This document shows, piece after piece, positions 1 to 12,033 of a stretch of DNA of 64,000 bases. Position 1 is the first letter of the stretch. Each line of letters starts with the position of its first letter. The stretch is from Lathyrus oleraceus. Its lineage: Eukaryota; Streptophyta; Magnoliopsida; Fabales; Fabaceae. Under the pieces are notes generated by a model that was given only the letters and a program-made list of their open reading frames with translations, had not been told where the DNA came from and searched no databases. The translations under genes and the position numbers were made by a program. The DNA lies in assembly GCF_024323335.1 (NCBI RefSeq), contig NC_066585.1, forward strand, positions 341,063,346-341,127,345, given 5' to 3'.

Positions 1-2095
1 CTTATTGATTCAACGGCCATTAACTTTGCGTCGGCTCCTAATGTTGTCAACAATCCTATGCCGCAACATGGTAGAGCAAATGTTAACAAGGTTGAAGGAG
101 AAGTCAAATTAGTCAAGGAGGTGTTGAAGATGAAGACTCCGCTGTTAGAAATCAAAGAATACTTTCTAAAGGCAGATGTTTTCCCCGACTGTGTGAGCGG
201 TTGTTTGGGTTGTGTTGCAGAAAGTGGGGGTTGTGTGAAGCTGCAGCAGGGTATCAAGGCCTTGCTTAATGATGGTATCCTCCAAGCTGAAGACTTATCT
301 CCCCAAAGGTCTGTTGAAGGGGTTGTTGAAAGGGTTGTTGAAAATGCAGATGTTGATCCTCTCTTTCCGAAAGATGCTGAAGAATTTACAAATGTTGTTC
401 CTGCTGATTTTGTAATTCTCAATGATGTAATTAATTTTTCTGATGTTATTGCTGATATTCCAAACATGGTGTTTGATTCTGATGTACTTGCTGAACTTGA
501 TTCCGATGTTTCGGATGTTTGTGTTTCAATGAATAAGATTTCTGAGTATGACTGTGACGTTGCCACTATCACAATTTTCTACCCGACCACTCAGATCAGT
601 GCGCCAATAGCGCAACCAGTACCACCAGTGCGACCGCATCAATCCACTATGACCATCACGACCCCTAGTCCTTTACCTTTCATCAGCGAAAGGGCCATTC
701 CTTGGCATTACGGGGGGAGTGTGTACACGCATGATCATGGAGTGGAGCAGCCACTGAAAGTAGAAGAGGTGCAGGATCAGAAGTCTGAACTTGGAGTTGA
801 GTTAAAAGATCCCATAGTGGACAATGTTGGTGGAATCGGGCGATTCACCAGAAGTGGTAGACTATTCTCACCACCGATTACCCAACCTGATAGTGCTGAC
901 GCTGCGGCGAAGGCCAAAGGCAAGCAAGTTGTGAATGAGGGTACCTCTGCACCACAGGCTGGCTCTAAGCCTGCTTTTGCGAAGGATGTGGACGAACTTT
1001 TGAGAATTATAAAGAAAGCGATTACAAGGTAGTCGATCAGTTGATTCAGACGCCATCCAAGATATTTATTCTCTCACTCCTGCTGTGTTCGGAGGCACAA
1101 AGGGAGGAACTCCTGAAGGTCCTTAATGCTGCATATGTGCCTCAGGAGATCTCAGTGAACCAACTAGAAGGGATCGTTGCAAATGTTCATACAAGCAACG
1201 GGTTGGGTTTTATTGATTCTGACTTGACGCCAGCTGGACGCGATCATAACAAGGCTTTGCACATCTCGATGGAGTGTAAAGACACTGTGCTATCCCATGT
1301 TTTGGTGGATATAGGTTCCTCTCTCAATGTGCTACCCAAGAGAACCCTGTCAAGGTTAGATGTAAAAGGTTTGATCTTGAAGCCTTCCGATCTTGTGGTA
1401 AGAGCCTTCGATGGTTCTAAGAGGTCGGTGTTCAGAGAGGTAGAATTGCCAATTTAGATTGGATCACAAACCTCTAACATCGTATTCTATGTGATGGATA
1501 TCAGTCCTTCGTATAGCTGCTTATTGGGTCATCCTTGGATCCACAATGCTGGGGCAGTCTCCTCGACCTTGCATCAGAAGATCAAGTTCCCGGTCAACGG
1601 AAGAATTATCACTGTCTGTGGTGAGGAGGATATTCTGGTCAGTAACCTGTCTACATTCAAGTATGTAGAGGTAGAAGGTGAGATTCATGAGACCCTGTGT
1701 CAGGCCTTTGAGGAAGTTCAAGTAAGGGTTGCAGCTCCAGTGTAAGAGGTTGAAGCAGGTGCATCTTTGTCGTCCTTCAAGCAGGCACAGGCCTTGGTAA
1801 ATTCAGGTGCTGCTCCCGGTTGGGGATGTCTAGTGGATTTACCTGTAAAGGAAGACAAGTTTGGGATTGGGTATCAGCCGGCATTGACTTCTACAACTTC
1901 AACGCCTCAGACTCGTCAGGGGCCGATTACTGTCTCCAGTGCTGGCATCATTCAGTACGGCCAGGTCTCTGCAATCAACAAAGAAGATGGGGATAGTGAT
2001 TGCGACATTGACAACTGGGTGCGTCAAAGGGTCCCGGGTGAAGTTCTCCGCAACTGGTCTTCTGAAGAGATTATCCAAGTCACTCTTCTTAAAGA
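1..2095 (+). pseudogene. Ogre A gag-protease exon (3' part), broken
   Basis: The frame is open from base 1 and carries the Ogre linker between gag and protease (Cys-rich stretch around 190-240, and an AIPWHYGG motif near 690). A one-base deletion in an A-run near 1017 shifts the frame; it then continues into an aspartic protease with HNKALHIS near 1246 and DIGSSLNVLPK from 1308. The active-site triplet reads D-I-G instead of the usual D-T-G. Further stops lie at 1455-1457 and 1743-1745. The tail ends in an acidic linker at 2000-2095. The exon end is placed at the GA|GTAATT donor, because the same junction in element C joins its two frames correctly. Confidence 0.9.
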
Positions 2096-2279
2096 GTAAT
2101 TTTCTTTGTTTATTCATGCATATCCAAGTCTTACGTTCCGCTCAGGGCGTGATAACACATTGTAGGGCTCATCTATGTGAATACCTGCATTTTTTATCAT
2201 AAATAAAGGACGTCTTTTTGCATTTAAATATTTTGTTCACTGTCTTTCTATTTTTGCAGTTTTCAAAAATCAAAAATAT

Positions 2280-2326
<47 letters not shown>

Positions 2327-2393
2327 TTGGCAATGTTTTGTTTAGTTTCCACTTCTTGTTCACACTCATAAGCACATACCATCACTCATGCAG
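2096..2393 (+). other. Intron between protease and RT of Ogre A
   Basis: The donor is GA|GTAATT (GT at 2096) and the acceptor is TGCAG ending at 2393. The TAA at 2097-2099 that closes the upstream frame lies within the donor, so unspliced RNA stops there. Two exon-1 bases plus the first exon-2 base make the junction codon, the same phase as in element C. A pure (TA)n tract runs from about 2283 to 2322. A spliceable intron at this position is a known mark of Ogre elements. Confidence 0.85.
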
Positions 2394-5300
2394 ATGCACG
2401 TCACCGGATCCTATTGATAACAGTTCTGCTATGGCTCGCTTCGACTTTGAATATCCAATCTTTCAAGCTGAAGAAGAGGGTGATGGAGACTGTGAACTCC
2501 CTGAAGAACTTGCCAGGTTATTAAAACAGGAGGAAAGGGTCATTCAACCGCATCAAGAGTCTGTTGAAGTGATTAATCTAGGCACCGAGGACGCCAAGAG
2601 AGAAATCAAGATAGGGGCTGCTTTGGAAGATAATGTGAAGAAGGGGCTGATTGAATTGCTGCAAGAGTATGTTGACATCTTCGCTTGGTCTTATCAGGAC
2701 ATGCCAGGGCTTGACACAGACATTGTAGTACACCGTTTGCCTCTCAAAGAGGATTGTCCTCCGGTCAAGCAGAAGCTCAGAAGAACAAGACCAGAGATGG
2801 TTGTCAAGATAAAGGAAGAAGTGAAAAAATAGTTCGATGCAGGGTTTTTAGCGGTTACAAATTATCCTCCATGGGTTGCAAATATCGTTCCAGTACCTAA
2901 AAAGGATGGAAAGGTACGGATGTATGTTGACTACCGGGATCTGAACAGAGCTAGTCCTAAAGATGATTTCCCATTACCTCACATTGACGTTTTGGTGGAT
3001 AACACGACTCAGTTCTCGGTATTCTCCTTCATGGATGGCTTTTCTGGCTATAATCAAATTAAGATGGCACCAGAAGACATGGAGAAGACAACTTTCATAA
3101 CCCCATGGGGCACCTTCTGCTACAAGGTGATGCCGTTTGGTCTGAAAAATGTTGGGGCAACATATCAACGAGCTATGGTAACTCTTTTCCATGATATGAT
3201 TCATCATGAAACCGAGGTTTATGTTGATGATATGATTGCCAAATCTCAGATGGAAGAAGAACATTTGGTGAATTTGCAGAAATTGTTTGAGCGTTTGAGG
3301 AAATTCAAGCTGAGGCTTAATCCGAACAAGTGTACTTTCGGGATGAGATCTGGAAAACTGCTGGATTTTATTGTTAATGAAAAAGGGATTGAGGTGGATC
3401 CGGCCAAAGTGAAAGCGATACAAGAGATGCCTGAGCCAAGAACAGAAAAACAAGTCTGTGGTTTCTTAGGAAGGTTGAACTACATTACAAGGTTCATCTC
3501 TCACCTAACAGCCACGTGTGAGCCAATATTCAAATTGTTGAGAAAAGATCAGGCCATTAGGTGGAATGATGATTGCCAAAGGGCTTTCGAGAAGATAAAA
3601 GAGTATTTGCAGAATCCTCCAATCCTTATGCCTCCAGTCCCAGGGAGACCGTTGATTATGTATTTGACAGTACTTGATAATTCCATGGATTGTGTTCTAG
3701 GTCAACACGACGAGACAGGTAGGAAAGAGCATGCCATCTACTACCTGAGTAAAAAAATTCACAGATTGTGAGTCGAGATACTCAATGCTTGAAAGACATG
3801 TTGTGCACTTGCATGGGCTGCTAAGCGATTGAGATAATACATGCTAACTCACACGACCTTAATGATCTCCAAAATGGATCCAGTCAAGTATATATTTGAG
3901 AATCCAACTCTCATCGGAAGGGTTGCTCGTTGGCAAATGGTACTGACAGAGTACGACATCCAGTATACATCCCAGAAAGCCATCAAAGGGAGTATTCTGT
4001 CAGACTATTTTGCTCAGCAGCCGATTGATGCTTATGAGCCGATGAAGTTTGATTTTCCGGATGAAGACATCATGTTCCTTAAGATGAAAGACTGTGAAGA
4101 GCCAGTTGTTGAGGAGGGACCTGATCCAGATGAAAAGTGGACTTTAATGTTTGATGGGGCCGTCAATGCCAAAGGAAGTGGAATTGGTGCTGTAATTACC
4201 ACTCCGAAAGGTGCCCACATGCCTTTCACCGCTCGTCTGACTTTTGAGTGCACCAATAATGAAGCTAAGTATGAAGCCTGTATCTTGGGTATCGAGCAAG
4301 CCATTGATTTGAGAATCAAGACTTTGGACATCTTCGGAGATTCAGCTCTAGTGATCAATCAAGTGAATGGTGATTGGAATACTCTCCAGCCTAGTCTGGT
4401 CCCCTACAGAGATTATACGAGAAGACTGTTGACTTTCTTCACAACAGTAAAGCTATATCATATACCTCGTAATGAGAACCAGATGGCAGATGCTCTTGCT
4501 ACTCTGTCCTCCATGATCAAGGTGATTCGGTGGAACTATGCTCCCAGGATCGATGTTATGCGTCTTGATAGGGCCGCGTATGTGTTTTCTGCTGAACTGA
4601 TAGTTGATGACAAGCCCTGGTATCACGACATCAAGTGCTTTCTGAAGAATCAAGAGTACCCTGCAGGGGCATCCAACAATGATAGAAAGACTTTGAGAAG
4701 ATTGGCAGGCAGTTTCTTCTTGAACAAAGATGATGTGTTGTATAAGAGGAACTTCGACATGGTTTTGCTCAGATGCGTGGATAGACACGAAGCAGACATG
4801 TTAATGCAGGAAGTTCATGAAGGCTCCTTCGGTACTCATGCCGGCAGACATGCAATGGCTAAGAAATTGTTGAGAGCGAGTTGTTACTAGATGACCATGG
4901 AATCTGATTGTTTCAAATATGCTCGGAAGTGTCATAAATGCCAGATTTATGCTGATAAGGTGCATGTGCCGCCAAATCCTCTGAATGTGATGTCTTCGCC
5001 GTGGCCGTTTGCTATGTGGGGCATTGATATGATTGGAAAGATTGAGCCGAATGCTTCCAATGGGAATCGCTTCATCCTTGTTGCCATCGACTATTTCACC
5101 AAGTGGGTCGAAGCAGCATCATTTGCGAAGGTCACCAGACATGTGGTTGCCCGATTCATCAAAAAAGAAATCATTTGTCGTTATGGGATTCCCGAAAGAA
5201 TCATTACTGATAATGGTTCTAGTCTCAATAACAAAATGATGAAAGAGTTGTGCAAGAACTTCAACATTCAACATCACAACTCTTCCCTTTATCGTCATAA

Positions 5301-5872
5301 GATGAACGGTGTTGTTGAGGCAGCAAATAAGAACATAAAGAAGATTGTGCAGAAGATGGTCGTTACGTATAGAGATTGACATGAGATGCTACCCTTCGCC
5401 TTGCATGGGTACCGTACTTCAGTACGTACATCGACCAGGGCAACCCCTTATTCCCTTGTGTATGGTATGGAAGCAGTCCTACCTGTTGAAGTTGAGATTC
5501 CTTCTCTAAGAGTCATGTTGGATGTCAAGTTAGACGAAGCAGAATGAATGGGTTCGGGCAAGGTTCAATGAGTTGAGTATTATCGAAGAGAAGCGGATGG
5601 CAGCCATTTGTCATGGGAAATTGTATCAGAGTCGGATGAAAAGAGCCTTTGATCAGAAAGTGCATCCTCGATGCTTCCAAGTCGGAGATTTAGTGTTGAA
5701 AAGGATCCTTCCTCCTAAGACAGATCACAGGGGCAAGTGGACTCCTAACTATGATGGACCGTATATTGTCACCAAGGTTTTTGATGGTGGAGCCTTAATG
5801 CTTGCAACTATGGATGGTGAAAACTTCACTTCCCCTGTGAATTCAGACACAGTTAAAAAATACTTCGCATAA
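2394..5872 (+). pseudogene. Ogre A pol exon: RT, RNase H, integrase, broken
   Basis: In order: linker starting at the DPIDNSSA region (2410), RT with VDYRDLN near 2923 and intact YVDD at 3219-3230, the degenerate RT-linked RNase H ending near 3760, the extra Tat-type RNase H (FDGAVNAKGSG near 4150, GDSALVI near 4340, MADALATLS near 4485), the integrase zinc region (CHKCQIYAD near 4930), D at WGIDMIG, D at TDNGSSLNN (5205), E at NGVVEAANKN (5305) and the GPY region near 5755. Damage: stops at 2830, 3835, 4888 and 5377; an extra A in the A-run near 3757 offset by a missing base near 3797; a GAAT duplication near 5543. In the RNase H, the catalytic Glu of the AEYEA motif reads AKYEA. Confidence 0.93.
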
Positions 5873-5883
5873 AATAGACCCGT

Positions 5884-6072
5884 TGGACGATAAAAAGAAT
5901 AGTCCAGGCAAAAAAATGGGCATCCTAGCGAACCAAGAAAATGAAAAAGGTTTAGGCAAAAGTTAGGGATTAAAAAATGAAAAGATTGTACACCCGGTAA
6001 GTTGAAAACCTGAAAGGGCAACTTAGGCAAAAATGGGTATCCCGGAGGATTGAAAACCCGAAAGGGCGATCC
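5884..6072 (+). other. Hairpin array directly after the pol stop (A)
   Basis: Four inverted repeats begin 11 bases after the pol stop: TGGAC/GTCCA (5884-5888 with 5902-5906), AACC/GGTT (5931-5934 with 5949-5952), TAAGTTG/CAACTTA (5998-6004 with 6019-6025) and GGATTG/CGATCC (6047-6052 with 6067-6072). The last two share one architecture: outer stem, AAAA bulge on the 5' side, 3-bp inner stem, GAAA loop. Each is followed by (A)GGCAAAA, twice leading into GTTAGGGATTAA. Elements B and C have the equivalent set at the same place. Function is unknown. Confidence 0.7.
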
Positions 6073-6727
6073 AGGCAAAAGTTAGGGATTAAGCGAATGG
6101 CTGCGTTCTGAGTAGTTCTGAATACCATCTCGTGTCGATAACCAGAAACTTCCGAAGGATAGGAAATAGTCCAATCACCTTTTTCGGAAAGCTGATCATC
6201 TGGAGGATCTTGAAGACGAGCGAATCATAGCAGAATTGGAACCCGATAGAAATCCATTTCACATTGCCATTAGATTAATTTATGTTTTTATCTGTTGTGC
6301 AATTACCTATTTCCAGGGATTGCTTCCTGATGTAAATACCTATTTAGAGGCCACTCAATTAATAAAATCATGTTATTCAGTGCATCTTTGTGTTCATTTT
6401 CATTTTTACTGTTTTGTTTGCAAAAATGACGTCCGAATTTTTGATAAACATTGCATCATGAAACATAAGAGCTTTACAGGTACGTGCTTAATAAACATTG
6501 AAAATTGCTGTAAATTTTAAGTGCTTTGGATCGTCTATTCAGAACAGGTACACTCGGGGCATTTCCTTAAGGTTCCCAGTAGATGATCGCGGTTGTTTTT
6601 CTTCAAGAGTGGGTATTTGGTATCGTATCCTTGCAGAGCTTATCCGAGCGTTGGATTCTTCAATCCCCAGCAGGCTTTCACTGCTGTCTTCCCCAAGCAT
6701 TTGTTTCAGATTATACGTTCACTAGTA

Positions 6728-6826
6728 GAGTCGACAGTGTCTGACTGTATATCCCCAACGGAGTTGACAGTGTCTGACTGTATATCCCTAGCGGAGTTGA
6801 TAGTGCCAGACTGTATCTTCCCAGCA
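6728..6826 (+). repeat. 33-bp tandem repeat, 3 copies, in A 3' UTR
   Basis: Units start at 6728, 6761 and 6794, with the core GACAGTGTCTGACTGTAT. The third copy has diverged. Confidence 0.8.
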
Positions 6827-7471
6827 GAAGCGGCTGCTCCTCAGACTTCGATGCTAGATCGATGATCTCGATGCTAGACCCATGGTCTCTTTCCTTGAAG
6901 CAGAATCTCGGTACCGTATCGGTGTTTGCTTCCCCTGCTGAGTCGTCTCTCTCGCAGATTATGGTTGCCATAACCACTGTCGCTTTCCTCAGCAGCAAGT
7001 TTTCAGTGCCATTCTCTCCCCAGTCAGAGCCTCGGTATTTTATTATTTTCCAGAACACCGTGTGGCGGGTCATTTCCCCACAGAGTTCTTTGTGTTGTGC
7101 ATCTCCTACAGCCTTGTCAGGGTCCAGAAGATGGTGATCATTTCCCCAGCAAAATTCCTTGCCTCAGCTTGGCGTTCTCTCTAATCAAGCATTTCGCATC
7201 CTTGCATGTAGAATCATATTGCATTGCATCCTCCCAAATTGCGTAGTATTTCCATTTTCATGGAGCATTACACCATTGAAAAATTCAAACATACGCATGT
7301 AAAGCATAAGGAATTCTCGGTATCCCAAGTGATAAGCCAGAAGTTGTTTCCAGTACTCAGACTGAAGATTGTTCATGACTTATCTTTATTATTCCCAGCA
7401 GGGGTCGTTGGCCCACGTGCCGCCTCAATTATCATTTTCCCTATTTCTGCCGATGCTGACAGGCATGAAAG

Positions 7472-7840
7472 TTTCTGGTATTCAGACCAAAGTGTCATTC
7501 AGGCCAGTTTTTCGATGTTCAGATCGAAGAAGTTTCCGACGTTCAGGTCGACGCAACTTGTGGCATTCAGGCCAAGTTTCCGGTATTCAGACCGAAGTGG
7601 CATTCAGGCCAGTTTTCCGATGTTCAGGTCGAAGAAGTTTCCGACGTTCAGGTCGATGCAACTTGTGGCATTCAGGCCAAGTTTCCGGTATTCAGACCGA
7701 AGTGGCATTCATGCCAGTTTTTCGATGTTCAAATCGAAGAAGTTTCCGACGTTCAGGTCGATGCAACTTGTGGCATTCAGGACAAGTTTCCGGTATTCAG
7801 ACCGAAGTGGCATTCAGGCCAGTTTCCCGGTGTTCAGCCC
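7472..7840 (+). repeat. 105-bp tandem repeat, about 3.5 copies, in A 3' UTR
   Basis: Unit starts are at 7472, 7577, 7682 and 7787, exactly 105 bp apart, and copies differ by only a few bases. Each unit is built from degenerate shorter repeats around TTCAGRYCGA, about 20-25 bp long. 3' UTR tandem repeats of Tat/Ogre elements are a reported source of satellite DNA in legumes. Confidence 0.9.
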
Positions 7841-8171
7841 GATGTTTAATAATCAAGTATCGTCTGATGCTCAGATCGAAGACATTTCCGGTATTCAGAT
7901 TGATGAGCGGCATTCAGGCCATGGTTATTTCTGTGTTACCATTTATTTTGGAATTCAGGCTAACATTCCTTGTTTCGGTGTTCAGACCGACTCTCACCGT
8001 ACCATAATGGTTCTTTTTCAAGACCACCTCTTAGCTGATTCTGACAGGCATTATTGCTTCTTTTTTTCACTTCAGCGTAAATTTTCGGGCTTTTATCGTA
8101 TTCAATCACTTGATACCTCGAAAGTGCGAAAGCCATTGCTATCTTCCTTTCGGGTTTCCAGTTGATTGAAT

Positions 8172-8180
8172 AGGGGCAGC
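8172..8180 (+). promoter_or_regulatory. Polypurine tract (A)
   Basis: AGGGGCAGC directly precedes the LTR start TGTAATACCCC. The identical 9-mer precedes the LTRs of B (41851-41859) and C (31364-31372, minus strand). By position this is the plus-strand DNA synthesis primer. Confidence 0.8.
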
Positions 8181-9590
8181 TGTAATACCCCAAAATTTAC
8201 CCTTCATTTTTCCTGGAAGCATGGGATTATGTTTTACACTTCATTAGCAACATATTAGGTCATACTCATTGCATACTGAATTAGTGACATGGAGATCAGG
8301 TTTTGATCGATCACTCCTTAACAGAAGGAGCCCACACAAAGCAAGATTGAGAATTGGACTTCATTTTCTAAGTATACAAGTCTCAAGGGTCTCAGGGGGG
8401 TCCAAGTATCTTATTATGGTCCTCAGTTCATCAGTGAAGGATTCAAAGCTATCAGAGTGTTCATCTGGATTTAATCAGAAATTAGGGTTTCATGGCTACC
8501 TACAACAGGCAATGTTTGGTTGGAAGTACAGGAGCTCATCCATGTCATGATTAGAGAGGCATCTTGGCCTAGGAAGATTCATAATTATCTCAGAAAGATC
8601 CAATGTCAATCAGTGCAATCAGTTCTTGATCATTTTGCCCTAAAACTAGGGTTTGGTATAAAATCAATTTATTTCTGATTCTTTGGGTGAAACTCTTTTC
8701 CATGGACTTCCATATGTCCACAAGGGTCTACATACAAAAAATCAGCTCTTTATTTGAGCTAGAAGTGCTTCAATTGATCAATGGAATCGGGAATCAGACA
8801 GTTTGGGAAAAGTCAACTGTGGGGCCAGAAAAGTCAACTCCTGACATTTTGAGAGTGGAATCTCAAAATCCATGCCCAGGGGATCCTACATGTGAAATTT
8901 GATCAAGGTTGTATCATGGATTCATCATTTAATCAGGAATTGGAAAAGTTACTTAATTTGGAAATGGTTGACTTTCCATTTATGGCAAGTTTTCATGATC
9001 GTTGCACTCATTTTAAGCCCATTTTTCATCAAGATAAAAGATACATTTGAAAATTTCTCCAACATGAAAGTTGTTCCTCTTGTTCCAAGCTTTCTAGACA
9101 TATAAAGTTTGCTCCATTTGGATTAGAATTGATAAAGTTATGCTTAGTCAAAGTGAGACATTTGTTTAGGACACTTAGAAAAATTTCTAAGTCCAAAATC
9201 TTCCAAATTTGTCAAGACTTCGTGGCCAGTTTTCTTGCACTTAAAGGCATTATTTGAAAATAATTTCTTCACAACAATTGTACCTTGCCATGTCCTATTT
9301 CACATCCTTTTGGAATCATCTCATTTGGATCCATGGTTTGAGAGATACATTCATTTAAAGTGGGCACCATGACTTGATTTTCTAGGCAGATTTTGGGCCT
9401 GGCTGGCCCAATCAGATTTTCTAAAGCATGTTGCACAAACCAGTCATGTTTTTTTACCTCTTTTGGCCATGCACTGGACAGCCATTCACTTAAGTTTGGC
9501 CCAAAATAACAACATTTTACACTTCACTTCACACTTTTATTCTTATGGATAAATCACTTATTAAAAGGCCCATGAGAACACCTAATCCAC

Positions 9591-9600
9591 CCTATTTAAG
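9591..9600 (+). promoter_or_regulatory. TATA-like box in the A LTR
   Basis: CCTATTTAAG stands just upstream of AAACCCTAACCCTGAAG, a composition common around legume Ogre transcription starts. By position the start would lie near 9620-9630. Inference from motif only. Confidence 0.5.
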
Positions 9601-10080
9601 AACCTGAAACCCTAACCCTGAAGGAGCATTGGAATTTCGTGGCCAAGTGGCAAAGCTTCATCACATATCAGATTCCATTCCACTTCTATTTTCCATTAGG
9701 TAATCATCTCTTCCATGGCCATGTTTTGATATATCTACGCTTGCTTACCATGTTCATCACCATTAATCCTTCCATTTTCGTATTTCTTTTTCTTATTTCA
9801 AATATTTTCTTTGTCCATAAAATTACCCAAAAATATTTTTCACTTTTCTTAACGTTTTATTTAATTTTATATCATTTTTATTTTCGTATTTGTTTAATAT
9901 TAATATTTTATTTTAATTATTTATTATAACTGGTCCATTTTAACACACTTTTTTTATTGATTTTATTTTTCTGACTTAAAATTATTGTTAGCATTTGATT
10001 TTAGGGATGAAGGTTGACCACTATCTCATGGTAACCCTGACCTTTTATTGGAATTTTATTTCACATTTTCAATTTATTTT

Positions 10081-10800
10081 GGATTTATTTTTGACCTAGT
10101 TTGGTTGCTGGACTTTTAATTTGTTTTCTGTTTTATTTTAATTAATTCACATACCAATTTTCATTATTTTTAAAATCTTTTTGGCGGATGATGATTTCCT
10201 GACCCCACATTATTTAGTTTAATTTTTAATAATTTTCTTGATTAATTTACTATTTATTCTTGATTTATTTCTAGCCTAGTCTCATTAATGGACTTTAAAT
10301 TTGACTTCTGTTTTATTTTAATTAATTCACGTACCAATTTTCATTATTTTTAAAATATTTTTAGGGGATGATGATTTCCTGATCCCACCTTATTTATTTT
10401 AATTTTTCATAATTTTATTGATTAATTTACTATTTATTCTAGATTTATTTCTGACCTAGTCTCATTAATTGACTTTTGGTTTGACCTCTGTTTTATTTTA
10501 ATTAATTTATGTACCAATTTCCGTTATTTTTAAAATCTTTTTGGGGGATGATGATGTACTAAGCCCACCTTATTTAGTTTAATTTTTCATAATTTTCTTG
10601 ATTAATTTACTATTTATTCTTGATTTATGTTTGACCTAGTCTCATTAATTGACTTTTGGTTTGACCTCTGTTTTATTTTAATTACTTTATGTACCAATTT
10701 TCGTTATTTTTAAAATCTTTTTGGGGGATGATGATATCTTGACCCCACCTTATTTAGTTTAATTTTTCATAATTTTATTGATTATTTTCTATTTATTTGT
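10081..10800 (+). repeat. 180-bp tandem repeat, 4 copies, in A LTR
   Basis: Four AT-rich units begin at 10081, 10261, 10441 and 10621 with exactly 180-bp spacing. Landmarks in each are TTTGACCTAGT or a close variant near the start, GTACCAATTT (ATACCAATTT in unit 1) and GGATGATGAT. The first unit is the most diverged. Confidence 0.88.
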
Positions 10801-11919
10801 TATTTTTTAAGTTGACTTGAATTTTTAGTTGACTTCTTTATGATCGATGTTTGATTTAGGGATTGCTTATGGCAATTGAAGATATCTTTTGATCCTCCCT
10901 CGTTCATCTCATATGCCATGTATTAGAGGCCTTTTACCTTAATTTTATTTGGTCCTTACCTCATTTCCTGATTAAATTATTCAGTGGACCCTTCGTGTGC
11001 ATATTTTCATTTGTTTGATTCATCTGTTATCTTTTACACTTGTTTCTCTCATTCATGCTTTCTATTGCTTGATTATTTAACATGTTCATACTCCCATGAA
11101 TTGTTTAAATGCTCCATTATTTGATTCTTTGGTTTGATTATATATTGTTTATTTATCCGATCTGATTTATAACTGTTGCCTACTTGTATGATGTATGAGG
11201 CATATATTCTTATTGTTTGTTTGCCATGAACAATCCCCATTCATAACAAAATGTACCCCTCTCCCATAAAGTGTATAATATTTATTTCTTTATTTCTTTA
11301 GTCACCTGTTAATACAAGAATTAAAACGAACATCCGATAACCATTTCAAAATAAGATCAGAAGCTCGATCCAACGTCGAGTAATCATTTTCAAAACTTAA
11401 TAGAACCAGCACGCATTCATCCATCCTCTTGTAAGTCGATTGCCTCAGGCATCGCCATCTACCTGTAAGTTGATTGCCTCCAGCATCACCATCTACCCTT
11501 ATCCGTAACTCCTCTCCGCGCTCCATCTGTCGACTCTTGTTCCGTTTAGGTAGCACCCATTAGGTAGAACCCTTTGTATGATAACATAGGTAGAATTCCC
11601 TTATTCTTTGCATGCTAACGTTAGGTAGATGTTCCCCTTTGTAAATCTTAACACATAGGTCCATATTGCATGAAAACTCTAGAGCAGAGCTTCCCCACTT
11701 TTCGACCTTCCGTGCGTCTCCGATCTTGTGGCATGTCAGTCCATTCTATTACAAAGAGGTAACTACCTAAGACTCGATTCAACGAGCTGCGACACCTACT
11801 GCTAGGACGTTGAACACACTGCCCACCCTCGTTTGACACAACTGGTGTCCTCTTTTGTAAGTCCATGTTCATATGGAAATCCTTAACCCCTAGTTAGCCG
11901 AACTATGTTTTGCTCTGAT

Positions 11920-12033
11920 TCTCATTCCAGATGAGATACGTAGGCATAAGACGCGACGTCTTACCGAGCACACTTCTCTTTAACTCATAGGTAGCCGAGC
12001 TACGAAGACTCTGATTCTCATACTCATATGAGA
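11920..12033 (+). other. Two stem-loops of the CTCAT..ATGAG family in A LTR
   Basis: TCTCAT/ATGAGA (11920-11925 with 11931-11936) and TCTCATA/TATGAGA (12016-12022 with 12027-12033). Both follow a (CC)GA(A)CTA..GCTCTGATT-like sequence and precede TACRTAGGCA. The same arrangement occurs three times in the B LTR with other stem sequences. Confidence 0.6.

Larger units (their letters stand above)
6073..8171 (+). other. 3' UTR of Ogre A
   Basis: This is non-coding sequence between the hairpin array and the polypurine tract. It contains a 33-bp and a 105-bp tandem array (listed separately). Long open frames across 7224-8165 and 7369-8007 come from the 105-bp array, whose unit is a multiple of three, and are not genes. 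I see no other feature in it. Confidence 0.75.

Noticed and set aside
2974..3453. 159-codon minus-strand ORF under the A RT
   Set aside because: Antisense shadow of the conserved RT region.
7224..8165. Open frames of 313 and 212 codons in the A 3' UTR
   Set aside because: They run through the 105-bp tandem array, whose unit is a multiple of three; the protein is only the translated repeat.
9609..9619. Telomere-like CCCTAACCC in the A LTR
   Set aside because: Less than two units, and a usual word near Ogre transcription starts; no telomeric array.
9639..9929. 96-codon hydrophobic ORF in the A LTR
   Set aside because: Phe/Leu/Ile-rich because the region is T-rich; no family and inside an LTR.
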